A model generated the notes under the pieces. It had not been told where the DNA came from. It did no database searches and worked only from the letters and a program-made list of their open reading frames with translations. Below are positions 8,183 to 16,916 of a stretch of DNA of 60,878 nt, one piece after another. A program made the translations under genes and the position numbers. The DNA lies in NCBI GenBank assembly GCA_019421365.1, contig JAHZFJ010000014.1, forward strand, positions 47,052-107,929. The letters are read 5' to 3'. Source of the DNA: Lachnospiraceae bacterium. Its GTDB lineage: Bacteria > Bacillota > Clostridia > Lachnospirales > Lachnospiraceae. Numbering within the stretch: the stretch's first letter is position 1; each line of letters begins with the position of its first letter.

Positions 8183-8215
8183 ATAAGCAGACACTTTAAA
8201 AAGCTATCTGCTTAT
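8183..8215 (-). terminator. Terminator of the 44-aa gene
   Basis: Perfect 9-bp stem ATAAGCAGA (8183-8191) / TCTGCTTAT (8207-8215). On the minus strand a TTTTTGTAG tract follows. It is 25 bp past the small gene's stop. Confidence 0.65.
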
Positions 8216-8239
8216 ACATAATATTAATAAACGATTGTA

Positions 8240-8374
8240 TTAAACGTTATTACCTGGTATTGATTTCTTCTTTGCATTTGGATTCTGATTTTGATTTTCT
8301 CTCGTTATTGGTGTTTGGCCATTTGCTTTTTCCATTCTAGCTTGTTTATTATCTGGTTGGCTATCTTTTGGCAT
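8240..8374 (-). CDS. Small hydrophilic protein, 44 aa
   Basis: A short ORF from ATG 8372-8374 to TAA 8240-8242 with an AAAGGGAA ribosome site about 8 nt upstream and its own terminator. The product begins MPKDSQPDNK, is rich in Asn, Gln and Lys (NQNQNPNAKKK), and has no hydrophobic segment and no aromatic residue. Composition is reminiscent of small acid-soluble spore proteins of the minor classes, but no family is recognised and this is only a hint. The ribosome site, codon structure and private terminator argue that it is a real gene. Confidence 0.6.
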   Translation of the reverse strand: MPKDSQPDNKQARMEKANGQTPITRENQNQNPNAKKKSIPGNNV

Positions 8375-8505
8375 TATTAGGTTCCCTTTCACTATTAAAT
8401 TTAAGATAATTGCAACGTATCAATACAACGCCCTTTCTTATCTAAAATTATTATTGGCAAACACCATCTTTTTATTCATATAAAAATTTTATGCATATAA
8501 AAACA

Positions 8506-8543
8506 ACTCTCTATCTAGTATCAAACAATACTAGACAAAGAGT
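8506..8543 (-). terminator. Terminator of the PFOR gene
   Basis: Stem ACTCT..TCTAGTAT (8506-8521) / ATACTAGA..AGAGT (8528-8543) with a small internal loop, then TTGTTTTTAT on the minus strand. It is 37 bp past the stop codon. Confidence 0.75.
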
Positions 8544-8580
8544 CATTTTATAATAAAAGGATTAACCTTTTAGCTTATTT

Positions 8581-11500
8581 TTATTTATAAAGCTCAACTA
8601 ATCTTAATAAATGTTCATAACGAGCATTTGCAGCTTCTTCAGAAGCACTGAATAATTTCTCAGCACGTTCTGGGAAAGAACGAGCAAGACGAGTATAACG
8701 AGTTTCGTTATTTAAGAAGTCTTGGTATGTTCCATCTCCTGGTTTAGAATTCAATGTAAATGGATTCTTTCCTTCTGCCTTAAGTTGTGGATTAAAGGAG
8801 AATAGATTCCAGTAACCAGATTTAACAGCTGATTTCATAACATCTTGACAGTGGTTCATTCCACCTTTAACTCCGTGAAGTTCACATGGAGCATATCCGA
8901 TGATTAATGAAGGTCCGTTATAAGCTTCTGCTTCAGCAATTACTTTAACTGCTTGTGCAGGATTTGCGCCAAGAGCGATTTGTGCTACGTATACGTAACC
9001 ATAACTCATAGCGATTTCAGCAAGACTCTTCTTACCAACTTCTTTACCAGCTGCAGCGAATTGACAAACTTCACCGATATTAGATGCTTTAGAAGCTTGT
9101 CCGCCTGTATTAGAATACATCTCTGTATCAAATACCATAACATTTACATTCTCTCCAGAAGCAAGTACATGGTCAAGTCCACCGAATCCGATATCGTATG
9201 CCCATCCGTCACCACCTAAGATCCATACAGATTTCTTAGCAAGGTATTGTTTCTTTTCAAGAACTTCTTTGCAGTGTTCACAACCTTCGCTAGCACCTTT
9301 TTCAAGTACAGCGATTAAAGCTTCTGCAGCTGGAGTGTTCTCTGTAGTTGAATCTTTTGTTTCAAGATATTTAGCAATAGCAGCTTTTGCTTCTGCTGGA
9401 GTTTCAGTTGCTTCACCCATCTTTTCAAGTTTAGCAATCACTTGATCACGAAGAGTTTTTTGTCCAAGATGCATACCAAAACCATGTTCAGCATTGTCTT
9501 CGAATAATGAGTTTGCCCAAGCTGGTCCTTTATTACTGTCTTTGTTAACAGTATATGGACAACCTGCTGCTGGACCACCCCAGATTGAAGAACAACCTGT
9601 TGCATTAGAGATGTACATTTGTTCACCAAATAATTGAGTGATTAATCTAGCATATGAAGTTTCTGCACAACCAGCACAGCTACCTGAGAACTCAAGAAGT
9701 GGTTGGTTGAACTGAGAACCTTTTACAGTATGACTAGCTGGCATACCAGGTTTCTTTCCTACATTAGCAACTAAATAATCGAATACTGGTTGTTCCTGTG
9801 CTTGTGATTCCCTAGGAACCATTTGGATAGCACCTGTAGGACATACTGTAATACATTCTCCACATCCCATACAGTCTAATGGAGTTACACTCATAGTAAA
9901 CTTGTATTCACTAGCTTTTGGTTTTGTATCAGCAAGTTTGATGTTTGCTGGTGCTGCTTTCACTTCTTCTTCATCTAACATGAATGGACGAATTGTAGCA
10001 TGTGAACATACGAAAGCACATTGATTACATTGGATACATTTTGTTGCATCCCATTCAGGAACATTTACTGCAATACCACGTTTTTCATATGCAGAAGCAC
10101 CTGTAGCAAATTGACCATCAGCACATTCAGCAAATGCTGAAACTGGAAGACTATCTCCATCCATTAATGAGATTGGCTCAAGTAAATCCTTAACCATCTT
10201 AACTGTTTCTGGACGTCCAGTGTATTCTACACCTTTGGCATCTGCTTCTGGGTTAGACCATGAAGCTGGAACTTCTACTTTATGAATAGCATCTACACCA
10301 GCATCAATTGCTTTGTAGTTCATCTCAACTACTGCATCACCCTTCTTGCCGTAAGATTTCTTAGCAGCTTGTTTCATATAAGAGATTGCATCGTCGATTG
10401 GTAAAACGTTTGCTAATTTGAAGAATGCTGATTGAAGAATTGTATTCGTACGTTTACCCATACCAATTTCAATTGCTTTATCAATAGCATTGATTGTATA
10501 TAATTGAATGTTATTATCTGCGATATATTTCTTAGCAGCCGCATTTAGATGTTCAGTTAACTCTTCATCTGACCATTGGCAGTTAATCATGAAGATTCCG
10601 CCTGGTTTTACATCTTGAACCATCTTGTATCCTTTAACAACATAAGATGGATTGTGGCAAGCTACGAAGTCAGCTTGGTTGATATAATATGGACTTCTAA
10701 TTGGTTTGTCACCAAAACGAAGATGCGAAATTGTTACGCCACCAGTTTTCTTTGAGTCATATTGGAAATAAGCTTGTATGTACTTATCTGTATGATCACC
10801 AATAATCTTAGTTGAATTCTTGTTAGCACCAACTGTACCGTCTCCACCAAGTCCCCAGAATTTACATTCTACTGTACCTTTTGCTGATGTAATAGGAGCT
10901 GGTTTCACTTCTGGTAAACTTAGGTTAGTAACATCATCTACGATACCAACTGTGAAACGTGTTCTTGGAGTTTCATTTGCAAGTTCTTTAAATATAGCGA
11001 ATACAGATGATGGTGGTGTGTCTTTTGAACCAAGACCATAACGTCCAGCTGTTAATACGATATCATGTAATCCAGCTTCACGTAATGTTGTAGCAACATC
11101 AAGGTATAAAGGATCGCCTAAAGCACCTGGCTCTTTAGTACGGTCAAGAACAGCCATCTTCTTAACAGTCTTAGGAATAACTTTTAATAAGCCTTTTGTA
11201 GACCAAGGACGGTATAATCTAACCTTAATTAAACCTACTTTTTCTCCTGCTGCTGTTAAGTAATCAATTACTTCTTCTGCTACGTCACAGATAGAACCCA
11301 TTGCTACAATTACACGATCTGCATCTTCAGCACCATAGTAATTGAATAAGTCATAGTCTGTGCCTAATTTTTCATTTATTTTAGCCATGTATTTTTCAAC
11401 AACAGCTGGTAATTCATCATAAACTGAGTTACATGCTTCACGATGTTGGAAGAAAACATCACCGTTTTCATGAGAACCACGCATAGAAGGGTTTTCTGGA

Positions 11501-12126
11501 TTTAATGCATGTTCACGGAATGCTTTTACTGCATCCATATTACACATTTCTTTTAAATCTGCATAATCCCATGCTTCAATCTTTTGAATCTCATGAGATG
11601 TACGGAAACCATCGAAGAAATTGATAAATGGTACTTTACCTTCAATTGTAGCAAGATGTGCTACTGGGCTTAAGTCCATAACTTCTTGTGGATTTGACTC
11701 TGCTAACATAGCAAAACCTGTTTGACGACAGGCATATACATCACTGTGATCACCAAAGATATTAAGTGCTTGTGTAGCAACTGTACGTGCTGATACATGG
11801 AATACAGAAGGTAATTGTTCTCCTGCAATCTTGTACATATTAGGAATCATTAATAAAAGTCCTTGTGAAGCTGTAAATGTAGTTGTAATAGCACCTGCAG
11901 CAAGAGAACCATGAACAGTTCCTGCAGCACCTGCTTCAGACTGCATTTCGACTACCTTAACCTGATTTCCAAATATGTTTTCCTGTCCTAATGCAGACCA
12001 TTGGTCAACATAATCAGCCATTGGGCTTGAAGGCGTAATTGGGTATATGGCAGCAACATCAGTAAACGCATATGATACATGAGCAGCAGCTGTGTTACCA
12101 TCCATTGATTTTTTAGCTCTTGACAT
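8581..12126 (-). CDS. nifJ: Pyruvate:ferredoxin (flavodoxin) oxidoreductase
   Basis: 1181 residues, full length for the single-chain homodimeric enzyme. It converts pyruvate and CoA to acetyl-CoA and CO2 and reduces ferredoxin, the central step of clostridial fermentation. Order of domains: the pyruvate-binding/pyrimidine domain (GNTAAAHVSYAFTDVAAIYPITPSSPM, about 9-35), gamma and CoA-binding parts, and a two-[4Fe-4S] ferredoxin domain (CIQCNQCAFVC about 690-700; CMGCGECITVCPTGA about 751-765). The TPP domain with the third cluster follows (CAGCAETSYARL about 816; GDGWAYDIGFGGLDH about 973; MYSNTGGQASKAS). All cluster cysteines are present. Ribosome site AGGAGG 8 nt upstream. Transcribed alone, with its own terminator. 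Confidence 0.97.
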   Translation of the reverse strand: MSRAKKSMDGNTAAAHVSYAFTDVAAIYPITPSSPMADYVDQWSALGQENIFGNQVKVVEMQSEAGAAGTVHGSLAAGAITTTFTASQGLLLMIPNMYKIAGEQLPSVFHVSARTVATQALNIFGDHSDVYACRQTGFAMLAESNPQEVMDLSPVAHLATIEGKVPFINFFDGFRTSHEIQKIEAWDYADLKEMCNMDAVKAFREHALNPENPSMRGSHENGDVFFQHREACNSVYDELPAVVEKYMAKINEKLGTDYDLFNYYGAEDADRVIVAMGSICDVAEEVIDYLTAAGEKVGLIKVRLYRPWSTKGLLKVIPKTVKKMAVLDRTKEPGALGDPLYLDVATTLREAGLHDIVLTAGRYGLGSKDTPPSSVFAIFKELANETPRTRFTVGIVDDVTNLSLPEVKPAPITSAKGTVECKFWGLGGDGTVGANKNSTKIIGDHTDKYIQAYFQYDSKKTGGVTISHLRFGDKPIRSPYYINQADFVACHNPSYVVKGYKMVQDVKPGGIFMINCQWSDEELTEHLNAAAKKYIADNNIQLYTINAIDKAIEIGMGKRTNTILQSAFFKLANVLPIDDAISYMKQAAKKSYGKKGDAVVEMNYKAIDAGVDAIHKVEVPASWSNPEADAKGVEYTGRPETVKMVKDLLEPISLMDGDSLPVSAFAECADGQFATGASAYEKRGIAVNVPEWDATKCIQCNQCAFVCSHATIRPFMLDEEEVKAAPANIKLADTKPKASEYKFTMSVTPLDCMGCGECITVCPTGAIQMVPRESQAQEQPVFDYLVANVGKKPGMPASHTVKGSQFNQPLLEFSGSCAGCAETSYARLITQLFGEQMYISNATGCSSIWGGPAAGCPYTVNKDSNKGPAWANSLFEDNAEHGFGMHLGQKTLRDQVIAKLEKMGEATETPAEAKAAIAKYLETKDSTTENTPAAEALIAVLEKGASEGCEHCKEVLEKKQYLAKKSVWILGGDGWAYDIGFGGLDHVLASGENVNVMVFDTEMYSNTGGQASKASNIGEVCQFAAAGKEVGKKSLAEIAMSYGYVYVAQIALGANPAQAVKVIAEAEAYNGPSLIIGYAPCELHGVKGGMNHCQDVMKSAVKSGYWNLFSFNPQLKAEGKNPFTLNSKPGDGTYQDFLNNETRYTRLARSFPERAEKLFSASEEAANARYEHLLRLVELYK

Positions 12127-12310
12127 TAGTATTTCCTCCTTTATACTATAAAAGGTCTTGAAAGGCCCTATTCAGATTATTTTATCATTTTTATCCTATT
12201 TTGTAAAGAAATTCTCTGTTTATATTGCCGAACAATCCTATCATTTTATTAATAAATTAGGTGTTTTTCATAAAATCATTGTATATCTTGTCTATTTATT
12301 TACAGAAACA

Positions 12311-12345
12311 AAGTCCACCTCATTACTTATTGTAATAGATGGACT
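12311..12345 (-). terminator. Probable terminator of the pentulose kinase gene
   Basis: Imperfect stem AAGTCCACCT..ATTAC / GTAAT..AGATGGACTT around a short loop; on the minus strand it is followed by TTTGTTTCTG. It lies about 75 bp past the stop, beyond the repeat remnant at 12364-12425. Confidence 0.5.
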
Positions 12346-12363
12346 TTTGAATTGTTACCTCCA

Positions 12364-12425
12364 ACTTTGCACATAAAAACCTTCATTCAAAGTAGGTAAT
12401 TGCTATATTCATACTAAAACTATCT
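12364..12425. repeat. Remnant of the ~190-bp self-complementary repeat
   Basis: About 62 bp matching the left end of the full copies at 16724 and 23873 (shared: TTTGCACATAAAAA, GTAGGTAATTGCTATA, AAAACTATCT). The right two thirds are missing. The remnant runs into the 3' end of the kinase gene: the kinase stop codon (TAG at 12420-12422) lies inside the matching sequence. Confidence 0.7.
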
Positions 12426-14015
12426 AAGGTTCTCTATTGCGGCTCTTTCTATAGAAAGCCCCTCTTTGTATCTTTGTATAAATGCATCAAAGCCTTCCAC
12501 ATCTTTTTGATCTGGTTCAACCTTACTTCCCTTTTCGCCAGCAAATACTTTGTCATTAAGGTAAACATCTAGTGTTTCATTCTCCGACTTATTCATCATA
12601 TAGGATGCAAGTATTGCAATTCCCCAAGCTCCACCTTCTCCTGCTGTTTCCATTACAGATACCGGAACATTGATTGAAGCAGCTACGATTTTTTGTCCTA
12701 CGCCTTGCGTCTTGAATAAACCACCATGACCATAAATCGTATCAAGTTTAACATCTTCCTCTTTTAATAAGATATCAAGTCCTACCTTTAATGCACCTAA
12801 TGCCGTAAAGAGATGCGCACGCATAAAATTAGCTAGATTAAAATTAGATTCTGGGGTACGAACAAATAATGGTCGTCCTTCTTCAAAACCTGTTATATGC
12901 TCTCCTGAGAAATAATTATATGCTAACAACCCACCGCATTCAGCATCGCCTTCTAACGCTTTGTTGTATAATACTTCATAAAGATGGTTCTTATCTACTT
13001 GCATTCCCATACTTACCATGAACTCTTCAAAAACGTTGACCCATGCATTCAAATCAGAAGTACAATTATTGCAATGTGCCATAGCTACCAGATTACCTGT
13101 AGGAGTTGTTACTAAATCTAGTTCTTCATGTACTTTCTTCAGATCCTTTTCTAATACAACCATTGCAAATACCGAAGTACCCGCTGAAACATTTCCCGTT
13201 CTAACTGCTACACTGTTGGTTGCCACCATTCCGGTCCCCGCATCACCTTCTGGTGGACAAAGTGGAATTCCTGCTTGTAAATTACCAGATTCATCAAGAA
13301 GTTTTGCACCTTCATTTGTTAGATATCCTGCTTCTTCACCTGCTACTAACACTTTGGGCAAGATATCTTCTAGTTTCCAGTTAAAGTTTCTATCTGCAAT
13401 TAGATTATTAAATTGGTTTATCATAGTCTTATTAAAATCATGCGTGTCAATATCAATCGGGAACATACCAGATGCTTCACCAATACCTAGTACTTTCTCT
13501 CCTGTTAATCTCCAATGAATATAACCCGCTAAAGTTGTTTGATATGTAATCTGTTCTACATGTTTCTCGCCTTTTAAGATAGCCTGATAAAGATGCGCAA
13601 TACTCCATCTCTGTGGAATATGATAATTGAATATACTTGTTAATTCTTCCGATGCCTGCGCAGTGATAGTATTTCTCCATGTACGGAACGGTACTAAAAG
13701 TTTATCTTCATTATCAAATGCCATATAACCATGCATCATACCACTAAATCCAATCGCTTTTAGAGTTGTGATTGTAACCCCATACTTCTCTTTAACATCT
13801 CTAGACATCTGGCTATAACTTGCACTAACACCTTTCCAGATGTCAGCTTCATCGTAGGTCCAGATATTATTAACTAATTGGTTCTCCCACTCATAACTCC
13901 CTGATGCGATCGGTGTATTATTCTCATCAACTAAAACCGCTTTAATTCTAGTAGATCCAAGTTCAATCCCAAGAACTGCATTCCCGTTTATTATTGTCAT
14001 CTTTGCGTCGCCCAT
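12420..14015 (-). CDS. FGGY-family carbohydrate kinase, probably a pentulose kinase
   Basis: 531 residues. The N-terminal ATPase fold starts with the phosphate-1 motif (VLGIELGSTRIKAVLVDE, about 14-31). The substrate region SGMMHGYMAFD (about 97-107) corresponds to the QMHG region of xylulokinase, and the C-terminal FGGY block has GHGGLFKTQGVGQ and ETAGEGGAWGIA. It phosphorylates a ketopentose (xylulose or ribulose) or related sugar with ATP; the exact sugar cannot be read. Start: the AGGAGGT site is 6 nt before the first ATG. A 21-bp palindrome (14070-14090) lies 54 bp upstream and is a candidate operator. The last codon and the stop lie within a remnant of a repeat element, so the C-terminus may have been altered by that insertion. 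Confidence 0.85.
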   Translation of the reverse strand: MGDAKMTIINGNAVLGIELGSTRIKAVLVDENNTPIASGSYEWENQLVNNIWTYDEADIWKGVSASYSQMSRDVKEKYGVTITTLKAIGFSGMMHGYMAFDNEDKLLVPFRTWRNTITAQASEELTSIFNYHIPQRWSIAHLYQAILKGEKHVEQITYQTTLAGYIHWRLTGEKVLGIGEASGMFPIDIDTHDFNKTMINQFNNLIADRNFNWKLEDILPKVLVAGEEAGYLTNEGAKLLDESGNLQAGIPLCPPEGDAGTGMVATNSVAVRTGNVSAGTSVFAMVVLEKDLKKVHEELDLVTTPTGNLVAMAHCNNCTSDLNAWVNVFEEFMVSMGMQVDKNHLYEVLYNKALEGDAECGGLLAYNYFSGEHITGFEEGRPLFVRTPESNFNLANFMRAHLFTALGALKVGLDILLKEEDVKLDTIYGHGGLFKTQGVGQKIVAASINVPVSVMETAGEGGAWGIAILASYMMNKSENETLDVYLNDKVFAGEKGSKVEPDQKDVEGFDAFIQRYKEGLSIERAAIENLR

Positions 14016-14069
14016 ACTAAACCTCCTAAAATAAATCTCAAAATTTCTATATTTACATTATTCTATATT

Positions 14070-14090
14070 AAGCATACAACTTGTATGCTT
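14070..14090. promoter_or_regulatory. 21-bp palindrome, candidate sugar-regulator operator
   Basis: AAGCATACA-ACT-TGTATGCTT, perfect 9-bp arms, 55 bp upstream of the kinase start. The core TACAA..TTGTA resembles operators of GntR-type pentose regulators. The regulator gene is not in the window. Confidence 0.5.
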
Positions 14091-14239
14091 ATATGCACAA
14101 GATGTTTTTTATCAAATATATTGCTTCGAGGAACAAACGGTTATAAACAACGTTGAAGATGAATACTAGGACTTCAAAAGAACAATCTTAAATAATTCGC
14201 ATAAGGTATTATATCAATTATAATTTGGAGGTTATTTTA

Positions 14240-14878
14240 ATGAATAGTTCGCAAAGATTTTGCGATACAACTCGTAAAGAATATAATACTTCTACAAACG
14301 AAGAAACCTGTAATTATTCAGAAAATCCTGAAATTATCACAGGCATCCCTAGTCGACCATCTGAAAGTAATAATCGTATGATGAATCCAAGACCATCCTT
14401 AATCCCTATATATGGTACTGTAGTCGACGTCACTACCGATTATTATAATAGCCAAACAGAATGTATATCCAATTATAATGTAACCGTAAGAACTGAAGAC
14501 AATCAAGAAGTTCACTTTATTATTGACGCCAATACGTATTTTGTTGATTGTATAACTCAGCAAAAAGGCGTTAAGATTGTAGGGTTTTATGATGAATTTG
14601 CTCCAATCCCACTCATCTATCCACCTCAATATCCAATCAAAGTAATTGCTCTTGATCTACCTGGGCGTTTTGTTAAGGCTGATTTCTTTGATTGCTATCT
14701 TATAAGCAATGATAACCAATTACAGCTTATAGTTTCTAACAACACTTATATAATTGCTGAAGACGGAAAACCTTATTGTGGTAATATCTCTAATAAATAT
14801 ATGGTTGCATTATACGCTCGCTCAACAAAGAGCATTCCAGCTGTAACTACACCAAATGTTATTGTAGTATTACACTAG
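14240..14878 (+). CDS. Hypothetical protein, predicted beta-rich
   Basis: 212 residues. The frame opens at a TTG (14225), but that TTG is part of the ribosome site TTGGAGGT, so the ATG at 14240 is the start. The first ~55 residues are polar and low in structure (Asn, Ser, Thr, Glu). Two similar beta-rich parts follow: about 58-105 (YGTVVDVTTDYYNS...NVTVRTEDNQEVHFIID) and about 145-212 (GRFVKADFFDCYLISNDNQLQLIV...). They may be a diverged tandem domain, of the kind seen in small spore or surface proteins of clostridia. No signal peptide or membrane segment. No family recognised. A long hairpin follows directly. Confidence 0.65.
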   Translation: MNSSQRFCDTTRKEYNTSTNEETCNYSENPEIITGIPSRPSESNNRMMNPRPSLIPIYGTVVDVTTDYYNSQTECISNYNVTVRTEDNQEVHFIIDANTYFVDCITQQKGVKIVGFYDEFAPIPLIYPPQYPIKVIALDLPGRFVKADFFDCYLISNDNQLQLIVSNNTYIIAEDGKPYCGNISNKYMVALYARSTKSIPAVTTPNVIVVLH

Positions 14879-14894
14879 TTGTCATCATAAGTGT

Positions 14895-15009
14895 ATGTGA
14901 TGAAAAACATAGTTTATTCGCAACCCGCTCTCACTTGAATGAATTTCGTAGTGGTACTAGTACCAACGACTTCATACAGTTGCTCATTAAACTATGTTTT
15001 ACATCACAT
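14895..15009. other. 115-bp hairpin-forming sequence with 22-bp arms
   Basis: Arms 14895-14916 and 14988-15009 pair over 22 bp with one mismatch (start ATGTGATG; end CATCACAT). The ~70-nt interior holds a second dyad, GGTACTAGTACC (about 14953-14964), flanked by short pairing segments. It is much longer than a normal terminator and has no T run, so it may be a structured RNA, a small non-autonomous mobile element or a cruciform site. It sits between two genes that converge (stops 14878 and 15088). Confidence 0.6.
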
Positions 15010-15087
15010 TATTCAGGTCTATGCATGTACAAATTGACGAAGACAATTTAGAGGAGGGCTTCTGATCCCCTAATCTTAATAGTCAAC

Positions 15088-16590
15088 CTATCTAGTAATT
15101 CTGACTTTTCTAATCTTCCCTTTAATTGTCTTCTCTTGCAAAGCATCCAAAACCTTCTTACCTTTTCCATTGAAGATTTCAACATAAGTTAAACTATCTC
15201 TTACATCAATTACTCCAATGTCTTCTGCTGCCATATCAGGAATACTACAGATTGTCCCAACAATATCCACGGCACGCATCTTGCTCTTTTTACCGCCACT
15301 AATCGATAGTTTTGTAATGGTTTTATTAAACTCAGCACCTTTTTTCTGCTTTAATACAACCTTCTCATTTTGTCGTTTCCAAAATGCTTGTTCTGCTTCC
15401 TCACTAACTGGTACGCATACTGCCATAGGTAATTCATATCCAACATAGTTTTCTACCATGTTCTTCATCTTCTGATCAGAATTCGTTACCAAACTAATTG
15501 CAGTTCCAGTCTTCCCATTACGTCCTGTTCTTCCTATTCGATGGACATACGTCTCTCTACCTGTTGGAAAATCATAATTGAACACGTGAGAAAGATTATC
15601 AAAATCTATGCCTCTTGCAACCACATCCGTAGCTATTAGATAACGGAAGCGTCCTTCACGAAATCCCTCCACAGTACGTATTCTATCTTGTTGATCAATA
15701 TCCCCGTGAATCATTCCACACTTCACACCATCTTTACGAAGCTTTCTACATAAAACATTAACCATCTCCTTCGTACCACAAAAGATCATACAACTATCAG
15801 GATTTTCTCTTGCTAATAGACGTAGAAATAATTGATATTTATCTTTATTTTGTTCAACTAATTCATCAGACATGTTGCTATCATATGAATTAGTTGACTG
15901 CATCGCACTATTGATACCACTTACCTCATAAACCTCTTCTTTAATATTCCCTTTATCCTCTTGTGAAACTTCAATCTCTATTATAACTGGGTCTTTCAAA
16001 TATTGCTCAATTATGTTTTCAATCTCTTCCCCTATGGTAGCAGAGAATAGCATTACCCTTGGATTCGTCTTAATCTCATCAAGAATCTGCTTCACGTCAT
16101 CAGCAAATCCCATATCTAACATTAAATCTGCCTCATCAATTACCACTGACTTAATATTACTTAATTGTAGTGTTCCTCGCCTTATGTGATCCATAACTCG
16201 TCCTGGTGTACCAACTACAATATGTGACTTTTGTTTCAATGTCTGAATCTGCTTATCAATAGGGAAGCCGCCAAATACATCTGGAACTTTTAGACGTTTC
16301 TTCCTCCCAATATGAAAAATCTCCTGTTTTGTCTGTATCGTCAACTCTCTAGTTGGCTCTAGCACTAAAGCTGTAGGAGAATTCTCTTCCCACACAGCCT
16401 CTTCACATAATGGAATAGCGAAGGCGGCCGTCTTACCACTTCCTGTTTGTGATTTACCAACGATATCTCTTCGTTTTAATGCTATTGGTATCACTTCTGT
16501 CTGAATCTTCGTCGGTTCTTTATAACCTAATATTGTTAATGCTTCAATTATCTCTTTTGATAATTGATAGCTTTCAAATTGATTTGTCAT
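15088..16590 (-). CDS. dbpA: DEAD-box RNA helicase with DbpA-type RNA-binding domain
   Basis: About 500 residues. Motif Q/I (KSQTGSGKTAAFAI, about 46-59), Ia (LEPTREL), II (VVIDEADLMLDMGF, about 150-163), III (LFSATI) and VI (HRIGRTGR) are intact. The C-terminal ~80 residues (TKLSISGGKKSKMRAVDIVGTI...VEIFNGKGKKVLDAL) match the DbpA RNA-binding domain, which in Escherichia coli DbpA and Bacillus YxiN recognises hairpin 92 of 23S rRNA. Role inferred: ATP-driven remodelling during large-subunit assembly. The ORF opens at 16623, but an AGGA site lies 5 nt before the ATG at 16588-16590, so the shorter start is preferred. The upstream extension is basic (MKVRNRKSRTS) and cannot be excluded. Confidence 0.9.
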   Translation of the reverse strand: MTNQFESYQLSKEIIEALTILGYKEPTKIQTEVIPIALKRRDIVGKSQTGSGKTAAFAIPLCEEAVWEENSPTALVLEPTRELTIQTKQEIFHIGRKKRLKVPDVFGGFPIDKQIQTLKQKSHIVVGTPGRVMDHIRRGTLQLSNIKSVVIDEADLMLDMGFADDVKQILDEIKTNPRVMLFSATIGEEIENIIEQYLKDPVIIEIEVSQEDKGNIKEEVYEVSGINSAMQSTNSYDSNMSDELVEQNKDKYQLFLRLLARENPDSCMIFCGTKEMVNVLCRKLRKDGVKCGMIHGDIDQQDRIRTVEGFREGRFRYLIATDVVARGIDFDNLSHVFNYDFPTGRETYVHRIGRTGRNGKTGTAISLVTNSDQKMKNMVENYVGYELPMAVCVPVSEEAEQAFWKRQNEKVVLKQKKGAEFNKTITKLSISGGKKSKMRAVDIVGTICSIPDMAAEDIGVIDVRDSLTYVEIFNGKGKKVLDALQEKTIKGKIRKVRITR

Positions 16591-16657
16591 CGATGTCCTA
16601 CTCTTTCTATTTCTTACTTTCATTCATTCTCATCATATATTATACGTATACAAAAAA

Positions 16658-16698
16658 TGCAACACAATGTAACATTTCTCATGTTACATTGTGTTGCA
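16658..16698 (-). terminator. Strong terminator of the haem operon
   Basis: Perfect 17-bp stem TGCAACACAATGTAACA (16658-16674) / complement (16682-16698), 7-nt loop. On the minus strand a run of six Ts follows. It is separated from the last gene's stop (16916) by the inserted repeat element. Confidence 0.85.
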
Positions 16699-16723
16699 TA
16701 TAATAGCAAGTAAATCTTATATT

Positions 16724-16916
16724 ACTTCGCACATAAAAAACTTCATTAAGAGTAGGTAATTGCTATAATCATAAAAAAAACTATCTGAACACGTCAGCAC
16801 TTGATTTCGCAACGCGGAATCTTAGTACTGTTACGTGTGAAGCTAAGCGAAAGCGAGTTTTTCGTTGAATATAGCAGTTACCTACTCATCGAAATCTTCA
16901 AGTGCGAAGTTTGAGC
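16724..16916. mobile_element. Self-complementary ~190-bp repeat, copy A (MITE-like)
   Basis: Ends are inverted: ACTTCGCAC at 16724-16732 and GTGCGAAGT at 16902-16910 (then TTGAGC). The inner parts also pair (GAGTAGGTAATTGCTATA near the left end against TATAGCAGTTACCTACTC near the right), so the whole unit can fold into one long hairpin. Copy B (23873-24063) is about 85-90% identical across the unit. A 7-bp direct repeat TATATTA flanks it (16718-16724, 16917-16923), as expected for a target duplication. There is no coding capacity. It lies between the stop of the radical SAM gene and that operon's terminator. Confidence 0.72.

Noticed and set aside
8182..8215. CRISPR-like or tandem repeats in intergenic regions
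   Set aside because: Only simple hairpins were seen; no direct repeats with regular spacers anywhere in the window.
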